Below are positions 43,027 through 52,637 of a DNA stretch of 64,000 nt, piece by piece. Positions within the stretch are counted from its first letter, which is position 1, and the number at the start of each line of letters is the position of its first letter. The stretch spans positions 1 through 64,000 of the forward strand of contig CAZMZG010000003.1 of the NCBI GenBank assembly GCA_964570785.1. Reading direction: 5' to 3'. Made by a program: the position numbers and the translations under genes. The stretch comes from Thermatribacter sp964570785 (lineage in GTDB: Bacteria; Atribacterota; Atribacteria; Atribacterales; Thermatribacteraceae). The notes under the pieces are model-generated. The model was not told where the DNA came from. It did no database searches and saw only the letters and a list, made by a program, of their open reading frames with translations.

Positions 43027-45197
43027 CCTTAAGTTTGGGTTTGCGGGAAGAAGACTATCGAAAAATTTTGGAAATTCTGGGAAGAGATCCAACCCCCACT
43101 GAGGTAGCAATGTTCTCTGTAGAATGGTCGGAACATTGTGGCTATACTCATTCCAGGAACTGGTTCAAATTTCTTCCCCGTCAGGGGAGGTTTCAGGCCC
43201 TGGTTGGAGAGGATGCAGGGGGAATAGTTTATGACGGGTTGGCCCTGGTTTTCAAGATGGAGAGCCACAATCATCCTTCCCAAGTAGAACCAAAACAGGG
43301 TGCAGCAACAGGTGTGGGAGGCATAATTCGTGATATCTTAGGAAGTGGTGCTCGCCCAATTGCGTGCCTGGATTCGCTACGTTTTGCTCCCCCTGATGAA
43401 AACCGTTCCAGGTACATTTTTCGGGGTGTGATAGACGGAATTGCCTTTTATGGGAATTGCGTTGGAGTGCCAACGGTTGCTGGAGAACTTTATTTTCATC
43501 CTTCTTTTCGAGGTAATTGTCTGGTAAATGTTATGTGTATTGGTCTGGTACCTGAAGGTGGTTTAATGCGGGCTGTGGCTAAGGGTGAAGGCAACGCCAT
43601 AATCTATGTAGGTAACAAGACGGGAAGGGACGGCATTGGTGGTTGCAGTATTTTGGCTTCTCAGGAGTTTGCAGGTAATGAGGAGAAAAGGCCGAGTGTT
43701 CAGATTGGTGACCCTTTCAGCGAAAAGTGCCTTATTGAAGCCACTCTGGAGGCCATAAAGAGCGGTAGAGTAGTTGGGATAAAAGACATGGGTGCAGCAG
43801 GTCTTACCTGCTCCACAAGTGAAATAGCTGCAGCCGGTGACTCCGGGATGGAGGTAGATTTGGATCGAGTTCCAGTACGTGAAAAAGGCATGGAGGCCTG
43901 GGAGATTATGATGTCTGAGTCGCAGGAGCGTATGCTTCTTTGTGTTGAGAAGGGATACGAAGAAAGAATATGTGACATTTTCAGGAAATGGGGTCTTGAA
44001 GCAGAAGTTATTGGTCGAGTTGTTAACTCAGGAAGGGTTACTATACGTTACCGGGGAGAAGTTGTAGCTGATATTCCAGCCAAAGCTTTAACTACACCTC
44101 CTTCCTGTGTGCCTCCCTTCTACGAGCCTCCTTACTTTCAGGAAATCAATAGTTTTTCTTTTGAAGCACTACCCGTTCCTGAAGATTTTAATCAAACTTT
44201 TCTATCTCTCCTTGCTTCACCGAATTTATGTTCCCGTCGTTTCGTTTACGAACAATATGATCACATGGTCCAGACCAACACTGTAATCTACCCGGGTTCG
44301 GGAACTGTGGTGCTGCGGGTGAAGGGTAAAAGCTGGGGCATAGCAGTGACCACTGATTGCAATCCCCTTTATTGTTTCTTAAATCCTTACCAGGGTGCTC
44401 AAATGGCAGTTGCTGAAGCTGCGAGGAACCTGGTTTGTTGTGGGGCTATTCCTGCTGGCATTACTGATTGTTTGAATTTTGGTAATCCTGAGAAACCGGA
44501 CCGCTACTGGCAATTTGTGGAAGCTGTGAAGGGCTTGAGTGAGGCTGCCGGGTATTTCGATGTTCCCGTAGTCAGTGGCAACGTCTCTTTTTATAACGAA
44601 AGTCTGGAGGGTTCAATTTATCCCACACCTACTGTTGGGATGATAGGCATTGTGGAAGATGTTTCCAGAGTTATCCCTTCGTGTTTCAGTAGGGAAAACT
44701 TACTGATTGTGTTGCTTGGCGAGTGTCGTGATGGCCTCGGTGGTAGCGAGTATTTGAGGGTAATTCATAATCTGGAGGTTGGTCCCCTTCCACATTTTGA
44801 TATGAAGATGGAAAGAAAGCTTCAGGAAGTTTTAATCGAGCTTGTTAAAGAGAGGTGTCTTTGCTCGGCAACTGATGTTAGCGAGGGTGGTCTGGCTATG
44901 GCTCTTGCTGAAGCTTCCTTGAGTGCAGAAGTGGCGGTGGGATTCAATGTTGATATCAGTGATTGTGGCGATTTAAGGGAAGACGTAATACTATTTGGAG
45001 AAGCTGGAGGCAGGGCCGTAGTTACGATTAAAGAAGAAAACTTCCCGAAGCTTGAAAAAATTCTCCTTAGCAGAAGGTTCCCTTTCTGTGTTTTGGGAAA
45101 GAGCGGAGGGAGATATTTAATTTTTCGCAAGGGAGAAAAAGAGTTGATCAGAATTAGTACAGAAGTTGCCAAAAAACACTGGGAAGCAACTTTTTGA
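42999..45197 (+). CDS. purL: Phosphoribosylformylglycinamidine synthase subunit PurL
   Basis: 732 residues from the GTG at 42999, set by GGAGGAG at 42986-42992 (an in-frame ATG at 42981 lies before that site). It is the small-type PurL that works with PurS and PurQ, converting FGAR to FGAM with ATP. Motifs include SVEWSEHCGYTHS, ESHNHPS, and two AIR-synthase-like repeats (for example DMGAAGLTCS and DVSEGGLAMA). The length agrees with three-part systems and rules out the 1,300-residue fused PurL. Confidence 0.96.
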   Translation: MQQRSSKEIALSLGLREEDYRKILEILGRDPTPTEVAMFSVEWSEHCGYTHSRNWFKFLPRQGRFQALVGEDAGGIVYDGLALVFKMESHNHPSQVEPKQGAATGVGGIIRDILGSGARPIACLDSLRFAPPDENRSRYIFRGVIDGIAFYGNCVGVPTVAGELYFHPSFRGNCLVNVMCIGLVPEGGLMRAVAKGEGNAIIYVGNKTGRDGIGGCSILASQEFAGNEEKRPSVQIGDPFSEKCLIEATLEAIKSGRVVGIKDMGAAGLTCSTSEIAAAGDSGMEVDLDRVPVREKGMEAWEIMMSESQERMLLCVEKGYEERICDIFRKWGLEAEVIGRVVNSGRVTIRYRGEVVADIPAKALTTPPSCVPPFYEPPYFQEINSFSFEALPVPEDFNQTFLSLLASPNLCSRRFVYEQYDHMVQTNTVIYPGSGTVVLRVKGKSWGIAVTTDCNPLYCFLNPYQGAQMAVAEAARNLVCCGAIPAGITDCLNFGNPEKPDRYWQFVEAVKGLSEAAGYFDVPVVSGNVSFYNESLEGSIYPTPTVGMIGIVEDVSRVIPSCFSRENLLIVLLGECRDGLGGSEYLRVIHNLEVGPLPHFDMKMERKLQEVLIELVKERCLCSATDVSEGGLAMALAEASLSAEVAVGFNVDISDCGDLREDVILFGEAGGRAVVTIKEENFPKLEKILLSRRFPFCVLGKSGGRYLIFRKGEKELIRISTEVAKKHWEATF

Positions 45198-45237
45198 GTT
45201 TTTGGAAATTTCTTCAGAAAGACAGGAGGATTTCTTG

Positions 45238-46626
45238 GTGGGTTTAAAAGAGAGTTGCGGTGTTTTTGGAGTTTTTGGATTATCCAATGCTGCGGAAATA
45301 ACTTATTTGGGGCTTTTCTCGCTCCAGCACCGTGGTCAGGAGAGTGCAGGTATTGTTGCTTCGGATGGGAAAAGCTTGCGAGAGAAAAAGGGCATGGGCC
45401 TGGTTAGCGAGGTTTTTCATTCTTCAGACTTTAAAGAGCTCAGGGGACATGTTGCCCTGGGTCATGTCCGTTATTCAACAACCGGTTCTTCTTCCATAAA
45501 AAATGCACAACCCTTTTTGGGAGATTGTCGCTTTGGAGAACTGGCTATAGCCCACAACGGCAATTTGACCAATGCTTTTTACCTCCGCAAGCAACTCACC
45601 CGTTTGGGGTCTGTTTTTCGTTCTTCCATGGATACCGAACTAATTTTGCATTTAATCGCTCGCAGCCAGTTTGATAATCTCGAAGACTCCGTTAAGGAAG
45701 CTTTGTGGCAGATGAGAGGTGCCTTTTCCCTGGGTATCATTGCCCCTTGCCGCCTGATAGCAATTAGGGATCCCTGGGGTTTTAGACCGCTTGCTTTAGG
45801 CAGGTTAAACGGGGGTTATGTAATAAGTTCGGAGACTTGTGCTTTTGATGTTCTGGGAGCTGAATTAATAAGGGAAATTGCTCCGGGTGAAATGGTGGTC
45901 ATCGATGAAAATGGAGTTCGTTCTTTCTTTTATGCTTATTCTTCAAGAAAAGCTTTTTGTGTTTTTGAGCTGATATATTTTGCTCGTCCAGACAGCCTGG
46001 TTTTTGGAAACAGCGTTTATGAGGCGCGTAAGAGGATGGGTCAAAAGCTGGCTGCCAAGGAATTCATCACTGCCGATATGGTAATTCCCGTGCCTGATTC
46101 TGGGATGTGTGCAGCCCTGGGTTTTACTGAATTTTCTGGAATACCTATAGAACTGGGTTTTATCCGCAATCCTTATGTTGGTCGTACCTTTATCCGTCCC
46201 TGTCAGGACGAAAGAGAGCTGGCAATAGATATAAAATTGAACCCCCTCAGGGGTTTGTTGAAGGATAAGAGGGTGATAGTAATCGAAGATTCAATTGTAA
46301 GGGGGAATACTTCGAGAAGAAGAATAGCCACCTTGAAAAGAGCTGGAGTCAAAGAGGTTCACATGCGGGTTAGCTCTCCTCCTCACCGCTTTCCATGTTT
46401 TTACGGAGTGGATTTTCCCAGTTCTTCCGAGCTTGTTGCTTTTGGGAAAAGCGTTGAAGAGATAAGGCAATGTTTGGGTCTTGATAGCTTGCAGTATCTT
46501 GACATTGAGGACTTGAAAGAAATAGTTGGAGAATCAGGCAATAATTTCTGTTTTGCCTGTTTTAATGGTGATTACCCGGTGCAGACAGAGAAGGAATTTG
46601 CAAAAAACATCTTTGAAAGTATATAA
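45238..46626 (+). CDS. purF: Amidophosphoribosyltransferase
   Basis: 462 residues from the GTG at 45238 (AGGAGG at 45224-45229, 8-bp spacing). This leaves a six-residue propeptide MGLKES before the catalytic C7 (CGVFGVF), as in Bacillus-type PurF. The PRPP loop VIVIEDSIVRGNT is at about 346-358. Four cysteines, C241, C387, C438 and C441, match the [4Fe-4S] ligands of B. subtilis PurF, so it is the iron-sulfur, oxygen-sensitive type. It commits PRPP to purine synthesis. Confidence 0.96.
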   Translation: MGLKESCGVFGVFGLSNAAEITYLGLFSLQHRGQESAGIVASDGKSLREKKGMGLVSEVFHSSDFKELRGHVALGHVRYSTTGSSSIKNAQPFLGDCRFGELAIAHNGNLTNAFYLRKQLTRLGSVFRSSMDTELILHLIARSQFDNLEDSVKEALWQMRGAFSLGIIAPCRLIAIRDPWGFRPLALGRLNGGYVISSETCAFDVLGAELIREIAPGEMVVIDENGVRSFFYAYSSRKAFCVFELIYFARPDSLVFGNSVYEARKRMGQKLAAKEFITADMVIPVPDSGMCAALGFTEFSGIPIELGFIRNPYVGRTFIRPCQDERELAIDIKLNPLRGLLKDKRVIVIEDSIVRGNTSRRRIATLKRAGVKEVHMRVSSPPHRFPCFYGVDFPSSSELVAFGKSVEEIRQCLGLDSLQYLDIEDLKEIVGESGNNFCFACFNGDYPVQTEKEFAKNIFESI

Positions 46627-47332
46627 ATTTATTGCAGGAATAGATCTTTCCTGGAGCTTAAAGAAGGATTCATGGGTTGCTCTTGCTGAGTTAAGAGATT
46701 CTTTTTATAGGTTTTGTGGTATTTTTACTTTAAAAACCCTTGTGGATTTTGATTACTTCTTTGCTTCCTATCCTTCCTTGTTGATAGCTGTCGACGCTCC
46801 GTTGCGGATTCCTGATTCTTGTTCCAATCGGAGACCAGAGAGAGAGCTTCTCCCACTTTTAAAAAAAGTGGGATGGGGCATACTGCCCATTAATCGTTCT
46901 TTTGTCTTTAGCAAATTTCCCATGCTTTTTGAGTTCCAGGATCTTTTGGAGAAACATTGTTTTTGGGTGGTTCCTGCTCCGGGTTGCTCTAAGAAGCGTG
47001 TGGCTATAGAAGTTTTTGCGTCCCTGAGCGCTATATCCTTATGTGGTGAGGTGGAGGCTGTTCGCCAGAGGAGTGAGGTATTTTGGGAAAAACTGTTTCC
47101 ACGCTTCAAGGAAGAAGCTGGTTCTTTGTTCGCTGGCAACTTGGAAGAAGTCGTTCGTTCTTTACTTTTAGAAAGGCAAAAAAGCCGGGATGTGGTAGAT
47201 GCACTTCTGTGTCTTTATACAGCCTGGGCTGCAGTGGTGTGTCCCGGACGAACCAGAGTTTTTGGAAATTCCAAGGAAGGATTTATTGTTGTTCCTTTAT
47301 CAAGGTCTTCCCCAGCTTGGCTAATTCTTTAG
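46613..47332 (+). CDS. DUF429-like protein (predicted RNase H-fold)
   Basis: About 239 residues. The pattern FIAGIDLSW, then LLIAVDAPLRIP, RPERELLPL and a late RDVVDALLCLYTAW matches DUF429-type proteins, which have an RNase H-like fold and unknown role. The start is uncertain: a TTG at 46613 overlaps the purF stop region, and no good Shine-Dalgarno site is seen; the frame is open further upstream inside purF. The last 50 bp overlap the convergent flavodoxin gene. Confidence 0.6.
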   Translation: MKVYKFIAGIDLSWSLKKDSWVALAELRDSFYRFCGIFTLKTLVDFDYFFASYPSLLIAVDAPLRIPDSCSNRRPERELLPLLKKVGWGILPINRSFVFSKFPMLFEFQDLLEKHCFWVVPAPGCSKKRVAIEVFASLSAISLCGEVEAVRQRSEVFWEKLFPRFKEEAGSLFAGNLEEVVRSLLLERQKSRDVVDALLCLYTAWAAVVCPGRTRVFGNSKEGFIVVPLSRSSPAWLIL

Positions 47333-47765
47333 CATGCGCTATGCATTCTTTTCGGGTATCTTCTTCAAATGAGCCTACTGCTACAGGACCATAGTGATTT
47401 CCTGAATGGGTTCCTTTTATGATCATTCCGTGAATTAGTAGTGCAGAGAGTATTGACCAGATGGTGGTTTCATTGCCTCCTGCTACATTGCCTGAGGAAG
47501 TGAATGCTCCCCCAATTTTGCCGTCCAGCTTTCCATGGAGGCGGACACTCTCATCAAGTATCTGTTTTATTTCTGCAGCCATGGTTCCGTAATAGGTTGG
47601 TGAACCTACTACAATTATTTGGTATTCAGGTAATCTATCTACTGAAAAATTTTTTGCTTCCACAAGGTCGGTTTCGATACCTTCTTCTTCAAGAGCTTTG
47701 CTTATGGTTTCGGCCATTTTCTGGGTTATTCCAGTCCTGGTATAGTATAGTACCAGTGCTTTCAT
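47283..47765 (-). CDS. Flavodoxin-like / WrbA-type NAD(P)H oxidoreductase family protein
   Basis: 160 residues from the ATG at 47765, supported by GAGGGGG 8 bp upstream (an upstream in-frame ATG at 47786 lies before the site). The FMN phosphate loop is YYTRTGITQKMA at the N-terminus; VVGSPTYYGTMAAEIK and TSSGNVAGGNETT bind the flavin ring. It is a short flavodoxin-fold electron carrier or quinone reductase. Its 3' end overlaps the DUF429-like gene by 50 bp. Confidence 0.88.
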   Translation of the reverse strand: MKALVLYYTRTGITQKMAETISKALEEEGIETDLVEAKNFSVDRLPEYQIIVVGSPTYYGTMAAEIKQILDESVRLHGKLDGKIGGAFTSSGNVAGGNETTIWSILSALLIHGMIIKGTHSGNHYGPVAVGSFEEDTRKECIAHAKELAKLGKTLIKEQQ

Positions 47766-47824
47766 TTTCACTACCCCCTCGCTCATTTTTTTGATTTCTA
47801 ATTGATAATTTTATCACGATATTA

Positions 47825-47853
47825 TTGTAATTGAGGCAAGGGTTTGGTAAAAT
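47825..47853 (+). promoter_or_regulatory. Possible promoter of the V-type ATPase operon
   Basis: TTGTAA at 47825-47830 and TAAAAT at 47848-47853 with a 17-bp spacer, in the divergent gap before the first ATPase gene. The same region reads TTACAA-N17-TATCAA on the minus strand, so it may hold back-to-back promoters. Confidence 0.35.
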
Positions 47854-47889
47854 CACGAAGGTTATCATGAGGTCGGGAGGCTAACTTAG

Positions 47890-48216
47890 ATGGTTGTTAA
47901 TGTTGTTGAGAGGATACGGGAGCTTGAGAAGAAGAAGGAGCAGGAAATCAGGGAAGCGGAAAGAGAAGCCACCAGGATTCTCCGGGAAGCAGATGTTAAG
48001 ATCCGGGAGATAGGGGAAAAGCTTTTTCAAGAGACCCAGAAAGAGATAGAATCGATGAGAAAAAATAGAATGAAGGAAATTCAAAGGGAAGTGGCTCGTA
48101 TACGGAAAGTTTATGAAGAGCAAGCGATGAGTTTTGAACGCCATTTTGCAGGTCGGCTTCCCGAAATGGTTGACTTTTTACTGGAGAAGGTGTGGGTAGA
48201 ATATGGCTATCAGTGA
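47890..48216 (+). CDS. V/A-type ATPase subunit G/H (peripheral stalk)
   Basis: 108 residues, almost entirely charged coiled coil (about 5-85), the NtpF/AtpH type. With subunit E it forms the peripheral stalk that holds the catalytic head. CGGGAGG lies upstream of the ATG. It is the first gene of the ATPase operon and overlaps subunit I by 14 bp. Confidence 0.85.
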   Translation: MVVNVVERIRELEKKKEQEIREAEREATRILREADVKIREIGEKLFQETQKEIESMRKNRMKEIQREVARIRKVYEEQAMSFERHFAGRLPEMVDFLLEKVWVEYGYQ

Positions 48217-50179
48217 AATGCGCCGGATGTACCTGATAGTGCATCAATCTTTTCGTGATGCCTGTTTGGATCTTCTGCAGGAGCTGGGTGTAGCTTCCCT
48301 GGAAGAAGAGACATCTTTGCCAGAAGATCTGATAACCAGGAGGAGCAGTGGTGATGGCAGTCTAAAGGAGCTGGAGAATTCCTTGATGGAAATTAACTTC
48401 TGTCTGGATTTCATCAATAAGTATTCTTCGAAACCTGCTTCTGGTTTGAGCAACTTTTTCCCTCAACCACTTGAGATTAAAGCGGAAGAATTTAAGGAAT
48501 CACGTTTTGATCACGCTTCTCTGTATAAGGCCTGTCGTTCTATTGAAGAGCAAATACAATCTTTGCGATCCCGTCTTAATCGGTTACTTACGTTGCAGGA
48601 GTTCCTTTCTCGAATTGATAGAGTGACTGTTCCTCTTGAAGATGTAGGTTCTACACGTTACACTCAGAGTTTCTTGATAGAACTTTCTCCTGAGAAGAAA
48701 GAAACTTTGAAAAAAGAGCTTTCTGAAGTAAGCAACCTCTGGGAGATGGAAGTTTTTCCGGGAGAAGGAAAAAATTCGATAGCCTTTCTGGTTATTCACA
48801 AGGAGATTTCTGAAGCTTTGGAGAAGATAATGCAGGGCATGTCCCTTTCACTGCTGGTTCTTCCTCAAGCTTTTGAGGGAACTCCTGCTGAGGCCAAAAA
48901 ACAGATTGAACAACGTATAGAGGCATTGTTTGTTCGGCAAAAGGAGTTGCTTCGCAAAGCCGCTCTTTATTCTAAGTTCGAGAGAGATTTAAAAATTGCT
49001 CATGACTATTACTTAACAGAGTTAGAACGTAGAGAAAAGGAATCAACTCTCCTGCAAACCAGCGAAACCGCCATTCTCAGTGGATGGGTTCGTAAATGCG
49101 ATATTCCTCTTCTGGAAAAGGCTCTCAAGAGCAAAGGTCAGGAATGGGCTCTATTCTGTCGAGAACCTCATTCAGATGAAGATGTACCAGTCTTTATAGA
49201 AAACAACCGCTGGGTTCAGAATTTCGAAGTGCTAACCAGGTTGTATGGTCTTCCCAACTACCGGGAAATAGATCCCACACCCCTGGTTGCAGGCTTTTTC
49301 TTCCTCTTTTTTGGAATTTGCCTTGGTGATGTAATTTACGGACTGATACTTGCTCTTTTAGGTTTTTTGGGGGCTTCTACTTTGAAAGTTCCCGAGTCGA
49401 CGAAGCAGTTTTTCAGAATGCTTGCCTGGGGTGGGGTAGCTTCTCTGGTTGTTGGCGTTTTAACAGGTTCCTGGTTGGGAGATCTTTTCGACTATTTGCC
49501 ATCCACTCTCGCTGCTTTGAAGGTGTTGAAACAGAGGCTTACCCTGATTGACCCCATAAATAATCCCCTGCCTATGCTTGTTTTTTCCCTGTTGTTGGGG
49601 ATAGTTCAGGTTCTGGTGGGAGTTATGGTGGGCTTTGTCAAAGAGTGGCGAAGAAAGAATTATGCCAAGGCAGTGATGGATGAACTGGGATGGTTTGTAT
49701 TTATCTCTTCGATAGTCGTATATTTGGTGGTTTTTTCAGTTTCTTCCTCTTATGTTTCCCTGGTTTTACCAGTAGTAATTGGAGCGGCTTTTTTCCTGGT
49801 GGCAACCCAGGGAAGACACCAGAAGAATCCGATCATGAAAGTTCTTTCCGGCATATTAAGCCTTTATGGTTTGGTTTCTTATTTGGGTGATGTACTCTCT
49901 TATTCTCGACTTTTCGCACTGGGCCTTTCCACAACCATTATTGCAATCCTTGCTCGTACTCTTTCTACTCTTTTTGGGAGTTCTCCCTATATAGGTTGGT
50001 TGATAGGTCTAGTAATTGCGTTGATTTTCCACCTTTTCAACCTGGCTATGAGTGGTCTGGGGGCTTTCGTCCACTCGGCTAGGTTGCAATACGTGGAGTT
50101 TTTTACCAAGTTTTATGAAAATGGTGGCAAGGAATTTAAGCCTTTTGGATACAGGACCAAATACATAAAAATAATTTAA
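48203..50179 (+). CDS. ntpI: V/A-type ATPase subunit I (membrane stator)
   Basis: 658 residues. The N-terminal 350 residues are soluble with coiled-coil segments that contact the stalks; the C-terminal half has about seven to eight membrane helices forming the stator half-channel. The LADVIYG-like block FFLFFGICLGDVIYGLI (around 375) and YLGDVLSYSRLFALGLST (around 575), which carries the essential arginine, are conserved. Confidence 0.94.
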   Translation: MAISEMRRMYLIVHQSFRDACLDLLQELGVASLEEETSLPEDLITRRSSGDGSLKELENSLMEINFCLDFINKYSSKPASGLSNFFPQPLEIKAEEFKESRFDHASLYKACRSIEEQIQSLRSRLNRLLTLQEFLSRIDRVTVPLEDVGSTRYTQSFLIELSPEKKETLKKELSEVSNLWEMEVFPGEGKNSIAFLVIHKEISEALEKIMQGMSLSLLVLPQAFEGTPAEAKKQIEQRIEALFVRQKELLRKAALYSKFERDLKIAHDYYLTELERREKESTLLQTSETAILSGWVRKCDIPLLEKALKSKGQEWALFCREPHSDEDVPVFIENNRWVQNFEVLTRLYGLPNYREIDPTPLVAGFFFLFFGICLGDVIYGLILALLGFLGASTLKVPESTKQFFRMLAWGGVASLVVGVLTGSWLGDLFDYLPSTLAALKVLKQRLTLIDPINNPLPMLVFSLLLGIVQVLVGVMVGFVKEWRRKNYAKAVMDELGWFVFISSIVVYLVVFSVSSSYVSLVLPVVIGAAFFLVATQGRHQKNPIMKVLSGILSLYGLVSYLGDVLSYSRLFALGLSTTIIAILARTLSTLFGSSPYIGWLIGLVIALIFHLFNLAMSGLGAFVHSARLQYVEFFTKFYENGGKEFKPFGYRTKYIKII

Positions 50180-50205
50180 ATTGGCTTGAGGGAGGTTTGG
50201 GATTC

Positions 50206-50682
50206 ATGCTTGTAGACGGACTGGCATTTGCGCTGTTAGGTTCTGCTGTGGCCATAGGGTTGGCTGGTATAGGGTCTGCAGTAGGTGTGGGTATTGCCGG
50301 AGAAGTAGGTGCTGGAGTTATGACTGAAGATCCTGGCAAATTTGGACAAATCCTTTTGTTGCAAGCACTCCCAGGAACCCAGGGTATTTATGGTCTGTTA
50401 GCTGGATTTTGGGTACTCATTAAGCTGGGTCTCTTTGGTGGTTCGCCAGTTGCCATTGGTATTGCTCAGGGCATGCAAATTATGTTTGCCTGTCTTCCAA
50501 TAGCCATTGTTGGTTTGCTTTCCGGTATATACCAGGGGAAAACCTCGGCTGCCTGCATAGGTTTAATTGCCAGAAGACCCGAAGAGACTGGTAAGGCTAT
50601 CATTTTGCCTGCTATGGTAGAAACCTATGCTGTGCTTTCACTTCTTGCTACCATACTTCTTCTTAACTCTATTCAGGTTTAG
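50206..50682 (+). CDS. ntpK: V/A-type ATPase subunit K (proteolipid rotor)
   Basis: 158 residues from ATG 50206 (GGAGG 10 bp upstream), four membrane helices, the doubled proteolipid of the Enterococcus hirae type. The ion site residues of E. hirae NtpK are all present: L55, T58 and Q59 in LPGTQG, Q110 in YQGK and E139 in AMVETY. This set binds sodium. The first hairpin has no acidic residue, so each subunit carries one ion. Confidence 0.95.
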   Translation: MLVDGLAFALLGSAVAIGLAGIGSAVGVGIAGEVGAGVMTEDPGKFGQILLLQALPGTQGIYGLLAGFWVLIKLGLFGGSPVAIGIAQGMQIMFACLPIAIVGLLSGIYQGKTSAACIGLIARRPEETGKAIILPAMVETYAVLSLLATILLLNSIQV

Positions 50683-50696
50683 GGGCGTGCTTTTTT

Positions 50697-51287
50697 ATGT
50701 CTGTGGAGGATATCCTTCGTAAAATAGAGGAAGAGGCAGATTCAAGGAAAAAGTCCATCATTGAAGGAGCATATCTTGAAGCGGAGCGCAAGATAGAAAG
50801 TGCCGAAAAGGAGATAAAAAAGAAAATGCAGGCGCTCCTTGAAGAGGCAAGGTCGAAGATCGAGCTTGAGGGTCAGCGCTATCTTGCCGAAGCTCGCTTG
50901 CAGGGTAAAACTCTGCTTAGTGAAGCTAAATATAAACTGTTAAAAGAATTGCGTGAGGGCTTGAAAAAGGCCTTTTTTGAAAAAATTGAAGAGGTGTATT
51001 CTCAGTGGTGTAAAAAGCTTTTGCTTGAGAATGTCCAGCAGGGTGACGAGATTTTTATGGCACCCGAAGAGCTTGAGCGGCTTGGCAATGACTTTGTTAA
51101 GGAACTGAGCGATGAGAGTTCGCTGAAGCTTGGTTTTGGAGGTAGGGCAGAAAAAATAGAAAGAGGCTTTTTGATTCGACGTGGAGGTTGTTTTATAAAT
51201 TTAAGCTTTGAGGCTATTGTCGAAGACTTTTTGCGTCGAAATGAACAACTGGTTTCTCAGTTGCTTGCTCAGGGTGTTGCTCAATGA
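50697..51287 (+). CDS. ntpE: V/A-type ATPase subunit E (peripheral stalk)
   Basis: 196 residues. A coiled-coil N-terminus (1-110) is followed by a small globular domain with RGGCFINLSFEAIVED, as in NtpE/AtpE. It pairs with subunit G/H. The ATG lies 14 bp after ntpK and the stop overlaps subunit C by 4 bp. Confidence 0.92.
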   Translation: MSVEDILRKIEEEADSRKKSIIEGAYLEAERKIESAEKEIKKKMQALLEEARSKIELEGQRYLAEARLQGKTLLSEAKYKLLKELREGLKKAFFEKIEEVYSQWCKKLLLENVQQGDEIFMAPEELERLGNDFVKELSDESSLKLGFGGRAEKIERGFLIRRGGCFINLSFEAIVEDFLRRNEQLVSQLLAQGVAQ

Positions 51288-52315
51288 AAACTTTTCTTCA
51301 AGTGCGTCCTGAAAGAAGCAGTAAATACGGTTATTTAATAGGTAGAGTTCGGGTTCTGGAGAAGAGCCTTTTAAGCGAAAAGATACTGGAGTCCATGCTT
51401 AAAGCGGAATCTCTGGAACAGGCAATTAGGGTGGTTCAAGAGATTCCTTATCTTGGAGAAAAATTTCAGGCTTTGGAGTATAGACTGGAAGATCTCAACA
51501 GAACACTTAATGAACATCACTTCTGGGTAGTGAACGAAATAGCTTCTCACAAACTTGGCGAGAGCCTGGCGCAGTTTTTCACAATGCAATTCAACTTTTT
51601 GAGTTTAAAGCTGCAACTTAAAGCTTTCTTGGCTAAGAAAAATATAGAAAAGCCTCTAATGGGTACACTACAATGGTCAAGGATTCTGCGTTTTATAAAT
51701 GGCGAGGCAGGAGAGTTTGTTCCAGAGCCTTACCGTTCAGCCATTCAGGAAGCAATGGCTCTCTATGAAGAATATTCTAACATTCAGGCTGTTGAGCTGG
51801 TCATGGATAGGTTTTACTTAGCAGAGCTGCTGAAGTTTTATAGTGAGTCCAGCAACAAAGTTATTCGTAACTGGTATTTGGCTTACGTGGTTTTGAGCTT
51901 ACTACAAGTTGCTCTAAGGTTGCGTCTTCAGCAGAGGAAGCTTGATTTTGCGATGAATATTTTTCTGGAGAATTCCTTTCTAAAATCCTCTGATTTTAAG
52001 GTTTTGGTTACCGGTTCTCCCGAAAAAGTTCCGGAGGTCTTCGGTTCTTTGGGTTTGGCGTTTCTTTTACCCGAAGAAGATTCATATCGTGATGATCCAG
52101 CTTTTTTGGCAGACATGGAAAGAAACATAGATAACTATCTTTTGGAACATTTAAAGCCCTATCGCATTGTTTCTACTGGTCCTGAGCCCATTTTCGGGTT
52201 TCTCTTTGCCAAGGCCTTAGACATCAAGAATTTACGCATTGTTTTGCAGGGTAAGTATTTTGGGTTACCCGAGAATGTTTTACGCCGGAAAATTCGGGAG
52301 TGTTACTATGAGTAA
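51284..52315 (+). CDS. ntpC: V/A-type ATPase subunit C (rotor-to-ring connector)
   Basis: 343 residues, mainly helical, the archaeal/bacterial d-like subunit that caps the K ring and receives the central shaft. Start MKTFLQVRP followed by YGYLIGRVRVLEKSLLS is typical, and the C-terminal PEPIFGFLFAKALDIKNLRIVL is the family's most conserved block. It overlaps subunits E and F. Confidence 0.93.
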   Translation: MKTFLQVRPERSSKYGYLIGRVRVLEKSLLSEKILESMLKAESLEQAIRVVQEIPYLGEKFQALEYRLEDLNRTLNEHHFWVVNEIASHKLGESLAQFFTMQFNFLSLKLQLKAFLAKKNIEKPLMGTLQWSRILRFINGEAGEFVPEPYRSAIQEAMALYEEYSNIQAVELVMDRFYLAELLKFYSESSNKVIRNWYLAYVVLSLLQVALRLRLQQRKLDFAMNIFLENSFLKSSDFKVLVTGSPEKVPEVFGSLGLAFLLPEEDSYRDDPAFLADMERNIDNYLLEHLKPYRIVSTGPEPIFGFLFAKALDIKNLRIVLQGKYFGLPENVLRRKIRECYYE

Positions 52316-52637
52316 GATAAAGCTTGCTTTTGTGGGTGGAGAGGAAAATACCCTTTGTTTTCGAGGTATGGGTTTTGATGTTTTCGTGGTTAAGGAAAAT
52401 TTGGAATTGCGGGAAATGCTCCAGGAGATAAGGAGTGCCAATTATGCTATTATTTTTACCGAATGGCGTTTTTATCCAGCATTGAAGGCTTTTTTTGAGG
52501 ATTTACGCTCTGAGGCATTGCCGGTGATTTGCCCTATTCCTACCAGAAGGGCTGAAATTGGCAAGGGTGCAGATACTATTAAGAAGCTAGTAGAACTTGC
52601 TATTGGAAGCAAAATATTGCTTCAGGGAGAGGAATGA
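52308..52637 (+). CDS. ntpF/atpF: V/A-type ATPase subunit F
   Basis: 109 residues from the ATG at 52308 (CGGGAG 7 bp upstream), overlapping subunit C by 8 bp. The start KIKLAFVGGEENTLCFRGMG and PVICPIP match subunit F of the central shaft, which works with subunit D. Gene letters differ between nomenclatures; subunit F here means the shaft subunit (E. hirae NtpG). Confidence 0.92.
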   Translation: MSKIKLAFVGGEENTLCFRGMGFDVFVVKENLELREMLQEIRSANYAIIFTEWRFYPALKAFFEDLRSEALPVICPIPTRRAEIGKGADTIKKLVELAIGSKILLQGEE

